Shown here one piece after another: positions 24,947 to 33,618 of a stretch of DNA of 40,238 nucleotides. The number at the start of each line of letters is the position of its first letter. The first letter of the stretch is position 1. Location: positions 1 through 40,238 of the forward strand of contig BCRI01000062.1 of the NCBI GenBank assembly GCA_001552515.1, written 5' to 3'. Origin of the DNA: Sphaerimonospora mesophila NBRC 14179 = JCM 3151. GTDB taxonomy: Bacteria; Actinomycetota; Actinomycetes; Streptosporangiales; Streptosporangiaceae. The position numbers and the translations under genes are program-made. Under the pieces are notes generated by a model. It was not told the DNA's origin. It ran no database searches and saw only the letters and a program-made list of their open reading frames with translations.

Positions 24947-26422
24947 ATGACCGAGCTCGAAACCGCGGGCGGCGCGGAGGAACGCGTCGAGACCCGGCAC
25001 GCGATCCGATTCGGCGAGCGCACGCTTGAGTACACCGCGGCGGCGGGAACCGTCCTCGTCCGCGACGACGACGGGCGCCCGAGGACGAGCATGTTCTACG
25101 TCGCCTACTCCGCTCTCCGCGAGGAAGGCACCCCGAGGCGGCCGATCACCTTCCTCTTCAACGGCGGACCCGGCTCGGCGAGCCTGTGGCTCAACATCGG
25201 CGGGTTCGGGCCGAAGCGCACACCGACCGCGACCCCGATGGCGACCCCGCCCGCGCCGTACACCGTCGGCGACAACCCGCACAGCCTGCTCGAGCACAGC
25301 GATCTCGTCTTCCTCGACGCCCCCGGGACCGGATATTCGCGCCTGCTCGGCGACACGCCGGCCGCCGAGGTCTGGGGGGTCGACCAGGACGTCGACGCGT
25401 TCGCCCGCGCGATCACCCGCTACCTCACGCTCACGAACAACTGGAACGCCCCCCGGTTCCTCTTCGGCGAGTCGTACGGCACGACCCGGGCCGCCGCGCT
25501 CGTGCATCGGCTGCAGAACCAGGGGCTCGACTTCAACGGCGTCGTGCTGCTCTCGACCATGCTCAACTGGGCGGAGAACCACCTCGGCCTCGACCAGGAG
25601 CACATCAACATCCTGCCCTCGTTCGCCGCGACCGCCTGGTACCACGACCGGTCGCGCATCGGCGCGACGAGCGTCGAGCAGGTGCTGGACCAGGCGCGCG
25701 AGTTCGCCCAGGGCGAGTACGCGACCGCGCTCCAGCTCGGCGACCGGCTCCCCGCCGACCGCGAGCAGGCGGTCGCCGAACGGTTCGCCGCGTTCACCGG
25801 CCTCGACGTCGACCTCGTGCGCCGGCGCCGGTTCCGCATCGGCATGGAGCCGTTCCGCTACGCCCTCCTCGCCGACGAGGGCCGGGTCGTCGGCCGCTTC
25901 GACACCCGCTTCGTCGCCGATCACCAGTACGTGGTCGGCACCGGCTCGCACGATCCGGCGACCGACGACGCGGCGACCGCCGGCGTGAACAGCGCGCACC
26001 TGTCGGCGTTCCGTGAGCACCTTGTGAGCGATCTCGGCTACACGAGCGATCTGCACTACCGCCACCTGTACAACATGGTGATCTCCCGCGCCTGGGACTG
26101 GCACCACAAGGCCCCCGGCATCGACGAACCGATGCCGGTGCCCGTCGTGAGCCTCGACCTGTCCGCGGCGATGCGCCGCAACCCGAACCTCAGGGTCGCG
26201 GTGATGGGCGGCGTCTACGATCTCGCGACCCCGTTCTTCGGCGCCGAGGTCGACATCGCCAAGCTGTACCTCGCCCCGCGGCTGCGCGAGAACATCGAGT
26301 TCCGCTTCTACGAGTCGGGCCACATGACGTTCGTCGACGAGGTCGTCGTGGCGAAGATGAAGGCCGACCTCGCGGCCTTCTACGCCCGATCGACCGCCCA
26401 CACCCCGGTCGACCCCTCCTGA
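24947..26422 (+). CDS. Peptidase S10 (serine carboxypeptidase family), cytosolic form 2
   Basis: A 491-residue S10 peptidase, divergent from and paralogous to the gene at 23324-24736. It has FLFNGGPGSAS (69-79) in the oxyanion loop, nucleophile S176 in LFGESYGT, the Asp in GGVYDLATP and the His in YESGHMTFVDE. The loop Cys-Ser-Ser of form 1 is Ser-Ala-Ser here. No signal peptide is present. The ATG at 24947 is preceded by GGAGCGGG; an upstream open stretch from 24809 crosses the promoter and is not counted. Different specificity from form 1 is likely, but the pocket cannot be read reliably. Confidence 0.92.
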   Translation: MTELETAGGAEERVETRHAIRFGERTLEYTAAAGTVLVRDDDGRPRTSMFYVAYSALREEGTPRRPITFLFNGGPGSASLWLNIGGFGPKRTPTATPMATPPAPYTVGDNPHSLLEHSDLVFLDAPGTGYSRLLGDTPAAEVWGVDQDVDAFARAITRYLTLTNNWNAPRFLFGESYGTTRAAALVHRLQNQGLDFNGVVLLSTMLNWAENHLGLDQEHINILPSFAATAWYHDRSRIGATSVEQVLDQAREFAQGEYATALQLGDRLPADREQAVAERFAAFTGLDVDLVRRRRFRIGMEPFRYALLADEGRVVGRFDTRFVADHQYVVGTGSHDPATDDAATAGVNSAHLSAFREHLVSDLGYTSDLHYRHLYNMVISRAWDWHHKAPGIDEPMPVPVVSLDLSAAMRRNPNLRVAVMGGVYDLATPFFGAEVDIAKLYLAPRLRENIEFRFYESGHMTFVDEVVVAKMKADLAAFYARSTAHTPVDPS

Positions 26423-26442
26423 CGGCCCGGCGCCGTCCCCGG

Positions 26443-26482
26443 CGATCCGGCGCACCGGGCAGACCCCGGACGCGCCGGATCG
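26443..26482. terminator. Hairpin between converging S10 and M20 genes
   Basis: CGATCCGGCGC pairs exactly with GCGCCGGATCG (11-base stem), with a nested CCGGG/CCCGG pair inside. It can serve both converging transcripts. Confidence 0.75.
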
Positions 26483-26526
26483 TCCGGCATGTGATCTCCG
26501 TACGGCGGTGCCTCCCGTCGCCGTCC

Positions 26527-27708
26527 TCACCCCGGGCCGAGGTGCCGCATCGCCAGCGACGCGAGCGCGACGGCCTGGTCGGCGAGCACGGCGTCGTCGA
26601 AGACGACGTGCGGCGAATGGTTCGGCGCGGCCGTCTCGTGATCGATGTCGCGCGGTGTCGCGCGCAGGAAGACGAAGGCCCCGGGCACCTCGCGAAGGAC
26701 GTGGCTGAAATCCTCCGATCCCATGACGGGGGCGGGTGAGACGCGGACGCGGTCGGCGCCGAAGGTCTCCGACAGCGTGGCCAGCGCCTCGGCCGCCCGG
26801 GCCGGATCGTTGACCGTCGGGGGGCACAGCACCCGGACCTCCACGTCGGCCGCGCACCCGTGGGCGGCGGCGACGCCCCTGACGAGCCCGGGCAGCTCGG
26901 CCCGCAGCCGGTCGAGCGCGTCCGCCGACAGCATGCGGATCGTCGCGCCGAGCCTCGCCTCGTCGGTGATGATGTTGCGGGCGGCCCCGCCGGCCTGCAG
27001 TTGCGTCGTGGTCAGCACCACGGGGTCGAAGACGTCGAACCGGCGCGTCACGAACGTCTGCAACGCCTGGACGAGCTCGGCGGCGGCGGGCACGGGGTCG
27101 ACCGTGAGGTGCGGGGCGGAGGCGTGGCCGCCCCGGCCCCGGACGACGACGTCCATCTCGGCGCACCCCGCCATGATCGGTCCGGGACGCGTCGAGAAGA
27201 CGCCGAACTCGCCCGGCACCACGTGGATGCCGTAGGCCGCGACGGGGCGCGCCCCGGCCGCTTCGAGCACCCCCTCCGCGATCATGCGGGCGGCGCCGTC
27301 GCCGAGCTCCTCACCGGGCTGGAACATGAACACGACGTCGCCCGCGAGCGTCTCCCGCCGCCCGTGCAGCAGCATCGCGGCGCCGACGAGCCCGGCCACG
27401 TGGAGGTCGTGCCCGCACGCGTGCATGGCGTCGCCGCGCGCCCGGTAGGGCAGGTCGGTCTCCTCGCGCATGGGCAGCGCGTCCATGTCGGCGCGCAGCA
27501 GCACGGCGGGCCCGGGACGGCCGCCCCGCAGCACCGCCACGACCGAGTCGAGCTCAGCGCCGAGCGTGATCTCGAGATCGAGGCCGGCCAGCGCGTCGAC
27601 GACCCGCCGCTGCGTCCTCGGCAGCCTGAGGCCGAGCTCGGGGTCGGCGTGCAGCTCGCGGCGCAGGCGGACGAGCTCGGGCAGGATCCCGCCGGCTTCC
27701 TCGCGCAT
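26527..27708 (-). CDS. M20D-family amidohydrolase/peptidase (paralogue 2)
   Basis: A 393-residue M20 metallo-hydrolase with ADMDAL (73-78), HACGHDLH (96-103), FQPGEE, GRGGHASAPHLTVDP and GSEDFSH. It is closely related to the protein at 20804-22024 over its whole length. Its ATG overlaps the TGA of the peptide-importer ATPase gene by one base (TGATG), so it is made with the transporter and probably processes the imported compound in the cytosol. Candidate substrates are N-acyl amino acids or short peptides. Confidence 0.92.
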   Translation of the reverse strand: MREEAGGILPELVRLRRELHADPELGLRLPRTQRRVVDALAGLDLEITLGAELDSVVAVLRGGRPGPAVLLRADMDALPMREETDLPYRARGDAMHACGHDLHVAGLVGAAMLLHGRRETLAGDVVFMFQPGEELGDGAARMIAEGVLEAAGARPVAAYGIHVVPGEFGVFSTRPGPIMAGCAEMDVVVRGRGGHASAPHLTVDPVPAAAELVQALQTFVTRRFDVFDPVVLTTTQLQAGGAARNIITDEARLGATIRMLSADALDRLRAELPGLVRGVAAAHGCAADVEVRVLCPPTVNDPARAAEALATLSETFGADRVRVSPAPVMGSEDFSHVLREVPGAFVFLRATPRDIDHETAAPNHSPHVVFDDAVLADQAVALASLAMRHLGPG

Positions 27709-28523
27709 CAACGGAGTCCCTCCTCGTCGGCGAAGCGCAGCAGGTGATCGGTGCCCGCGTGCTCGATCCGCGGGATCGCCGACACCAGCGCCCGGGTGTA
27801 GGGCTGCCGCGGATTCGCCACGATCTCCTCCGAGTCGCCGTGCTCGACCACGCGCCCGCGGCTCATCACCACCGTGGTGTCGGCGATGTAGCGTACGGCG
27901 GCGAGGTTGTGGGTGATGAAGATCATCGAGAGTTCCAGCTCGCGCTGGAGGTCGCGGATGAGGTTGAGCACCGCGCCCTGGACCGAGGCGTCGAGCGCCG
28001 AGGTGATCTCGTCGGCGACGATGAGCCGCGGGCGTACGGCCAGGCACCGCGCGATGGCCACGCGCTGCCGCATCCCCCCCGATATCTGCGACGGGTACTG
28101 GCCGGCGACCGCCGGCTTGAGCCGTACGAGATCGAGCAGTTCGCGGACGGAGGCGGCCCGCCGCCTCCCGTCGAGATCACCGTGCGTGGTCAGTGCCTCC
28201 TCGATCGTCTCGCCGACCGTCATGCGCGGGTTCAGCGACGAGTAGGGGTCCTGGAAGATCATCTGTACGTCTCTGGCCCGGCGGCGACGGTCGACGCCGC
28301 GGGTCCGCAGCAGGTCGTCGCCGTCGAGCGTGATGCGCCCGGAGGTCGCCCGCTGCAGCCCGGCGACCGTGCGGGCGACGGTGGACTTGCCCGACCCCGA
28401 CTCGCCGACCAGGCCCACGATGGTGCCGTGCGGCACGGTCAGGGAGACCCCGTCGACGGCGTTGAAGGCCCGGTGACGGTGACCGAAGGTCACGACCAGG
28501 TCCTCGATGACGAGCTCGGCCAT
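27708..28523 (-). CDS. Oligopeptide ABC importer ATPase (DppF/OppF type)
   Basis: A 271-residue ABC ATPase of the peptide/nickel uptake class. Walker A is GESGSGKST (40-48), the Q-loop is in IFQDPYSSLNPR, the signature is SGGMRQR (148-154), Walker B is LIVADE (167-172) and the switch His is in FITHNLA. The D-loop region reads EITSALD instead of the usual EPTSALD. The short C-terminal tail after PYTRALVSAIP lacks the Cys-rich region seen in many partners. It overlaps the DppCD-type gene and the M20 gene by one base each (TGATG). Confidence 0.93.
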   Translation of the reverse strand: MAELVIEDLVVTFGHRHRAFNAVDGVSLTVPHGTIVGLVGESGSGKSTVARTVAGLQRATSGRITLDGDDLLRTRGVDRRRRARDVQMIFQDPYSSLNPRMTVGETIEEALTTHGDLDGRRRAASVRELLDLVRLKPAVAGQYPSQISGGMRQRVAIARCLAVRPRLIVADEITSALDASVQGAVLNLIRDLQRELELSMIFITHNLAAVRYIADTTVVMSRGRVVEHGDSEEIVANPRQPYTRALVSAIPRIEHAGTDHLLRFADEEGLR

Positions 28524-30481
28524 CAGGCTCCCACCTCCTCACGTCCGGGCGCCGCGTCGGTCGCCATCGCGTCCTGCGGATGCCGGCAGGCGACCCGGCC
28601 GCCGTGGCGGTGCTCGGTCAGGACCGGGACCTCGGTCCGGCAGTCGTCGGTCGCGAACGCGCAGCGAGCCGCGAAGGCGCATCCGGTCACGGGACGCGAC
28701 AGGTCCGGCGGCTCCCCGGGGATCGTCACCAGCGGCTTGGTCCGGTCGGTGCCGAGGTCGGGAAGCGATGCCGCGAGCGCCCTCGTGTACGGATGCGCGA
28801 GCCGCTCCGGGGTCGCCAGGAGGGCGATGTCGACGTCCTCGACGATCCGGCCGGCGTACATCACGAGGAGCCGCCCGCAGAGCTCGGCCAGGACGGCGAC
28901 GTCGTGCGACACGACGATGGCGGCGGCGCCGGACTCGGCGCACTCGCGGCGCAGGAGCGCGAGCACACGCCGCTGGACGGTCACGTCGAGCGCCGTGGTG
29001 GGCTCGTCGGCGATGATGAGCGACGGCGAGCCGATCTGCGACATCGCGATGAGCGCGCGCTGGCGCATCCCGCCGGAGAACTCGTGCGGGAACTGCTGGG
29101 CGCGGCGCGCCGCATCGGGGATCCGCACGTCGTCGAGCGCTCGGACCGCCATCTCGTGCGCCTTCGCGCGGCCGGCGCCGCCGTGGACCCGGGGGATCTC
29201 GGCGAGCTGGGTGCCGACCCGCAGGGCGGGGTTGAGCGCCGTGAGAGAGTCCTGGAACACCACGCCGACGCGGGTCCCGAGCACCCTGCCCGCCTCGGCC
29301 GGCGTGCGGCCGGTCAGGTCCTCGCCGTCGAACCGGAGCCGCCGGGCGGTGACGGCCGCGCCCGCCGGCGCGAGCTGCGCGATCGACATCATGGTCACGC
29401 TCTTGCCGCTGCCGGACTCGCCGACCACGCCCACGATCTCGCCGGGGAGGATGCGGAAGGAGACGTCCTGGACGGGGCGGATCCAGCCGTCCGGCCCGGG
29501 AAAGGAGACCGAGAGCCCGTCGACGTCGAGGAGCGGGGCGGCCTCGGTCTCGGCGCGCTCGGTCTCGGCCGGCGTCCGCGCCGGCCGCTCGGCGACCGGC
29601 GCCGGGCCGAGGCGGCGAGGCGGCAGCGCCCTCCCGTGCTCGCGGTTGCGCAGCTGTGCGGCGAGCGACTCACCGAGCATGCTGAACGCGAGGCCGGCGA
29701 ACACGACGGCGACGCCGGGGCCGATCGCGGCCACGGGCGAGTTGTACACCTGACCGAATCCCTCGCTGAGCAGGCGGCCCCAGTCGAAGTCCGGCGGCTG
29801 CACGCCGACGCCGAGGAAGCTCAGGCTGGACAGCGCGAGCAGACCGCCTCCGATCGAGGTGGTCACGTTGACGATGACGGGTTCCGCGATGTTGGGCAGC
29901 ACGTACCGCGTGAACTGGCGCCGCCGGGAGACGCCGAGCATGCGCGCCGCGGCGAGGTACTCCGAGCCGCCGACACGCGAGGAGAGCGTCTGGGCGAGGC
30001 GCGCGAACGACGGCGTCATCGTGAGCGCGAGGGCGACCACCGCGGTCGTGGTCCCCGGCCCGAGGAGGATCACCGTGAGCATGGCGACGAGGAGCACGGG
30101 GAACGCGAGCCACGTGCTGATGACGCTCGCGAACCAGCGCTGGGCGCGGGTGCCGAGCACCGCGGGCAGGGCCCCGAGCGCCAGGCCGATGCACCCGCCC
30201 ATGAGCGTGGCCGCGACGGCCATCACCAGCGAGAGCCGCGTGGCCACGAGCGTGCGCAGGAGGATGTCGCGGCCGAGCTTGTCCGTGCCGAGCGGGTGCT
30301 CACCGGACGGGGGCAGCGCGATGGCGTCGGGGTCTGCCGCCACGGCCTCCTCTCCCCACAGGACCGGAGCGAACACGGCGAGCAGGACGAGCACCCCGAG
30401 CATGCAGACGGCGATGATCGCCATCGGCTGCCGCGGCGGTCCGGAACGGCGCTTCGGCGGTCCGGAACGGCGGTTCGTCAT
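28523..30481 (-). CDS. Oligopeptide ABC importer: DppC-type permease fused to DppD-type ATPase
   Basis: A 652-residue fusion. Residues about 20-280 form a DppC-like permease with the HPLGTDKLGRD motif (62-71), about six membrane segments and the ATPase-contacting EAA-type loop EYLAAARMLGVSRRR (174-188). A Pro/Glu/Arg-rich linker (about 280-315) joins it to a DppD-like ATPase with Walker A GESGSGKS (354-361), signature FSGGMRQR, Walker B LIIADEPTTALD and the C-terminal Cys-containing region (TGCAFAARC). The ATG at 30481 overlaps the DppB-type stop as ATGA. Residues 5-16 are a direct repeat, RRSGPPKRRSGPPR, encoded by a short DNA duplication. The frame is intact throughout, so this is a genuine fusion. 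Confidence 0.92.
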   Translation of the reverse strand: MTNRRSGPPKRRSGPPRQPMAIIAVCMLGVLVLLAVFAPVLWGEEAVAADPDAIALPPSGEHPLGTDKLGRDILLRTLVATRLSLVMAVAATLMGGCIGLALGALPAVLGTRAQRWFASVISTWLAFPVLLVAMLTVILLGPGTTTAVVALALTMTPSFARLAQTLSSRVGGSEYLAAARMLGVSRRRQFTRYVLPNIAEPVIVNVTTSIGGGLLALSSLSFLGVGVQPPDFDWGRLLSEGFGQVYNSPVAAIGPGVAVVFAGLAFSMLGESLAAQLRNREHGRALPPRRLGPAPVAERPARTPAETERAETEAAPLLDVDGLSVSFPGPDGWIRPVQDVSFRILPGEIVGVVGESGSGKSVTMMSIAQLAPAGAAVTARRLRFDGEDLTGRTPAEAGRVLGTRVGVVFQDSLTALNPALRVGTQLAEIPRVHGGAGRAKAHEMAVRALDDVRIPDAARRAQQFPHEFSGGMRQRALIAMSQIGSPSLIIADEPTTALDVTVQRRVLALLRRECAESGAAAIVVSHDVAVLAELCGRLLVMYAGRIVEDVDIALLATPERLAHPYTRALAASLPDLGTDRTKPLVTIPGEPPDLSRPVTGCAFAARCAFATDDCRTEVPVLTEHRHGGRVACRHPQDAMATDAAPGREEVGA

Positions 30482-31467
30482 GAGGTCTCCAGGAGCGAGG
30501 TGCGCCGGTCGAGCAGGGAGAGCACGAGATCGATGAGCAGGTTGACGACCAGGATGATCGCGGCGTACACGAGCGCGAGGCCCTGGACGATGCCGTAGTC
30601 CTTCGTGGTGATGGCCCCGACGAAGGCCATGCCGAGCCCCGGCCAGTTGAACACCTGCTCGACGAGCACGCTGCCCGCGATCATCGCGCCGAGCAGCGTC
30701 CCGCCGATCGTGAGCGTCGCCGTGAGCATGTTCGGCAGGGCGTGCCGGAAGTAGACCATCCAGGCGGGCAGCCGCTTCGAGCGTGCCGTGCGCACGTAGT
30801 CGTCCTTGAGCGTGTTGAGCGCCTCGATCCGGGCGATGCGCGACACGGACGCGGCCGCCGAGACGGACAGGGCGATCACCGGCATCAGGTACGAGGCCGG
30901 GCCGGTGCGCCCGGCGACGGGCAACGCGTGCAGCGTGATGGCGAAGACGATGACGAGGAGCACGCCCAGGAGGTATTCGGGGATGGCGGCGATGAACGCC
31001 GTGACCCCCGTGAAGGCGGTCTCGGCGCCGCGGCGGCGGTTGCCCTGGGTGATGACCGCGATGCCGAGGCCCACGGGGACGGCGACGAGCAGTACGACGA
31101 GGAAGGCGAGGCCGGCGAGCTCGAGCGTGGCGGGCAGCCGGTGTGAGACGAGCTCGGTGACCGAGCGGCCCGTGATGATCGAGACACCGAGATCGCCGCG
31201 GAACAGCCCCGTGAGGTAGTCGAAGTACTGCACGATGAGGGGATCGTTCAGGCCGAGCTGCTCCCGCCGGGCCTGCACCACGCTCTCGTCGGCGGTCGCG
31301 CCGAGCGCGGAACGGACGGGGTCTCCGCCGGCCATCCGCAGCACGAGGAACGCGACCGTGACGATCACCCACATGGCGACGAGCATGCGACCCGTGCGAC
31401 GCAGGAGGAAGAGGAGCCACCGGTTGCCGCCGTGGCGGCGACCGGTGGCGGATGTCGAGCGCGTCAT
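30478..31467 (-). CDS. Oligopeptide ABC importer permease (DppB type)
   Basis: A 329-residue membrane permease with a first transmembrane segment at about 27-46, the periplasmic-side motif GDPVRSALG, then five further segments. The cytoplasmic loop motif is DDYVRTARSKRLP and the ending is NLLIDLVLSLLDRR. All are standard for DppB/OppB, the partner of DppC in the translocation channel. It starts four bases after the binding-protein stop and overlaps the DppCD-type gene. Together the locus supplies a complete binding-protein-dependent peptide importer. Confidence 0.94.
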   Translation of the reverse strand: MTRSTSATGRRHGGNRWLLFLLRRTGRMLVAMWVIVTVAFLVLRMAGGDPVRSALGATADESVVQARREQLGLNDPLIVQYFDYLTGLFRGDLGVSIITGRSVTELVSHRLPATLELAGLAFLVVLLVAVPVGLGIAVITQGNRRRGAETAFTGVTAFIAAIPEYLLGVLLVIVFAITLHALPVAGRTGPASYLMPVIALSVSAAASVSRIARIEALNTLKDDYVRTARSKRLPAWMVYFRHALPNMLTATLTIGGTLLGAMIAGSVLVEQVFNWPGLGMAFVGAITTKDYGIVQGLALVYAAIILVVNLLIDLVLSLLDRRTSLLETS

Positions 31468-31471
31468 CAGG

Positions 31472-33046
31472 CTAGTTCGACACGCGCAGGCTGGTGGGCA
31501 CCACGAGCGTGTTCGAGTTCAGGTTGAACTTGACGCCGTTGCCGTAGTTGGTCTCGGTGGACTCGTACAGCGGCAGCACCTCGAGGTTCTTGACCAGCGA
31601 GCGCTGCGCGGCCTCCCAGCTCCCGCAGCTCTCCTCGCCGGCGTGGCCCTGGGCCTCGGCGGCAAGGTCGAAGAACTCCTGGTTGGTGTTGTAGGTCCAG
31701 TTGCCGCCCTTCGGGGGGAAGTCGCCCGAGAGGATGCCCTGCCACGTGTTCGGCAGGGTCGTCGAGATGGGGGCCCAGATCAGGTCCCAGTCGCCACCCT
31801 GGAAGATCACGTCCGTGTACGACGGCGACGGCGTCGGGGTCGCCTTCACCCCGATCTCGGCGAGCTGCTGCTGGATGAGCTCGATGCCCGACACGGTCGA
31901 CTTGTCGGAGTTCGCGGGGTAGAGCAGCACGAGCGACAGCGATGTGCCGTCCTTCTCGCGGGTGCCGTCGGCGCCCTTCACCCAGCCGGCCTTGTCGAGC
32001 GCGGCCGCGGCCGCGTCCCGGTCGAAGGCCGTGAGCGCCGGGGTGATGTCGGTCGCCTTGCACACGTTGCTGTACGACGTGGTGAGGCTCTTCATCGGCG
32101 CGCCGCGACCACCCGTGCTCACCTTGCCGACCGCGTCGCGGTCGATGGCGCCGGCGAGCGCCTGGCGGACGGCGAGGTCGTTGGTCGCGCGCCCCTTGGC
32201 CTGGTTGAAGAACACCAGACCCGGGCGGGCCGGCACGTTGATGGCGTTGAGGTTGAGCGAGTCGAGACGCTCGCGGTCATCGCCGCCGACGAGCCCGAGG
32301 TTCACCTCGCCCGACTGGAGCATGTTGGCGATCGTCGACTCGCTCTCGACGACCTGGACGGTCACGGTGACGGGCAGGCCGGGCGTCTTGGCGGTCACGC
32401 CACCGGGGCCCCAGACGTACTCGTCGCGGAGCTTGAGCGTGTAGCTCTGGCCGGGTGACGACTCGGCGAGCTTGTACGGGCCGGTGCCGAGCCACTCGGT
32501 GTCGAGCCGGCCGGGGTCGGTCGAGCCCGCCTGGCAGACGATCGGCATGAGGCCGATCGTGGCCAACAGGAAGCTCTGCGGGGTCTCGCTGTGGAACGTG
32601 ACGGTACGGCTCGCGTCGTCGGCGTCGATCTTGAGTCCGGTGGCCGGGAAGTACACGCCGCGGTACGGGGACCCGGTCTCCTTCCGGTCGGCGTACTCGA
32701 AGCTCGCCTTGACGTCGCTCGCGGTCAGCCGGGAGCCGTCGGCGCAGACGACGCCGTCCTTGAGGGTGAAGCTCACCTCGGTGGTCGACTCCTCCCACTT
32801 CTCGGCGAGCAGCCCCTGGGGGTCGGCACCGGCGGCGAAGGACACGAGCGACTCGTAGCCGAATGCGGCGAGGCTCTGCGCCGCCACGGTCGCGTTCTTG
32901 ATGGGGTTGAGCTGGCCAGGATCGCCGGTGAGCGCGTACGTGACGCTGTCCGACGCCGCCTCGCCGTCGCCTCCTCCGGTGCAGCCGGTCAGCGCGAGCG
33001 CGCTCACACCCACGACACCGAGCAAGGTCACAATGCTTCGTTTCAT
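31472..33046 (-). CDS. Peptide-binding lipoprotein of the ABC importer (SBP family 5)
   Basis: A 524-residue extracytoplasmic solute-binding protein. The signal peptide ends in the lipobox LALTGC, with C22 as the lipidated residue. The mature protein follows the family 5 pattern: a start near LNPIKNATV, YESLVSF, LAEKWEES, the conserved FTLKDGVVCADGSRLTASD and, late, DRDAAAAALDKAGW. It captures short peptides or related amides for the DppB/DppCD/DppF components encoded directly downstream. It is the first gene of the leftward five-gene operon; an AT-rich promoter region with a relative of the GTYAYAATCRT motif lies 50-70 bases upstream. Confidence 0.94.
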   Translation of the reverse strand: MKRSIVTLLGVVGVSALALTGCTGGGDGEAASDSVTYALTGDPGQLNPIKNATVAAQSLAAFGYESLVSFAAGADPQGLLAEKWEESTTEVSFTLKDGVVCADGSRLTASDVKASFEYADRKETGSPYRGVYFPATGLKIDADDASRTVTFHSETPQSFLLATIGLMPIVCQAGSTDPGRLDTEWLGTGPYKLAESSPGQSYTLKLRDEYVWGPGGVTAKTPGLPVTVTVQVVESESTIANMLQSGEVNLGLVGGDDRERLDSLNLNAINVPARPGLVFFNQAKGRATNDLAVRQALAGAIDRDAVGKVSTGGRGAPMKSLTTSYSNVCKATDITPALTAFDRDAAAAALDKAGWVKGADGTREKDGTSLSLVLLYPANSDKSTVSGIELIQQQLAEIGVKATPTPSPSYTDVIFQGGDWDLIWAPISTTLPNTWQGILSGDFPPKGGNWTYNTNQEFFDLAAEAQGHAGEESCGSWEAAQRSLVKNLEVLPLYESTETNYGNGVKFNLNSNTLVVPTSLRVSN

Positions 33047-33618
33047 GGTGGTCCTTCAACACAGACGCGCCGTGCACGCGCCCGGCCCTAAATGAATGTT
33101 ATGAATTATGTGGTTACTGATGTTTCGACGGTGTAACGACCGCCGCCCTCTTTCTGGCGGGCGCCGGCCCGCTCGCGGCCGTCGGCGAGAAGATCATCAC
33201 CGGCCCGTTCCTCCATCCGAATCCCCTCCCACTGGTGGCGGAACACTGTATTCGTTACAATCATTCACTGCAACCATGTGCGAGAACACTCACGACGGGC
33301 TCGGCCGAGCGGGCGGCACGGCACGACCGAAGCGGGCGACGCGTGATCGGGTTCACAGAGACCGGCGTACAGAGACCGGCTTCACCTGGAGGAGGGCATG
33401 CGGACGCTCCCATCCCGGCGCGGCCCCTCGGCCACGACCATGAGCGACGACGATGAGCGGACCACCGCCGCCCTCGACGCGGCGCGGGAGCACGACCAAA
33501 CCGGACGAACTGTCCACGGCGGTCGGTTATGGCTAGTTTCCGGGACATCCCGGCATGAAGCGTACCGGGCCTCGTCTCCGCCGCCGGCGGGCGGGGTGAG
33601 CACCGCGCCGGCGTGTTC
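33047..33618. other. Decayed intergenic stretch between importer and exporter operons
   Basis: It holds two copies of the AT-rich motif shared with the S10 promoter: 33098-33112 (weaker, before the binding-protein gene) and GTTACAATCATTCAC at 33254-33268. Between them is a short piece with coding-like composition (33124-33240). From 33398 an ATG with a GGAGGAGG site opens a frame (starting MRTLPSRRGPS, later DDDERTTAALDAAREHD), but from about 33600 it only reads antisense through the ABC exporter gene. No intact gene is supported; the layout suggests the stump of a rightward gene whose promoter survived. Confidence 0.45.
33124..33240 (+). pseudogene. Possible gene fragment with actinomycete-like codon bias
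   Basis: One frame (from TTC at 33124) reads FDGVTTAALFLAGAGPLAAV followed by GEKIITGPFLHPNPLP. It has strong G/C at third positions, unlike the other frames here, but no start codon or ribosome site, and a TGA lies two codons upstream. I do not recognise the family. It may be the relic of a gene lost when the flanking operons were joined. Confidence 0.3.

Noticed and set aside
24911-27166. 751-codon minus-strand frame opposite the second S10 gene
   Set aside because: Shadow frame; the S10 catalytic motifs are on the plus strand and the M20 gene uses another frame.
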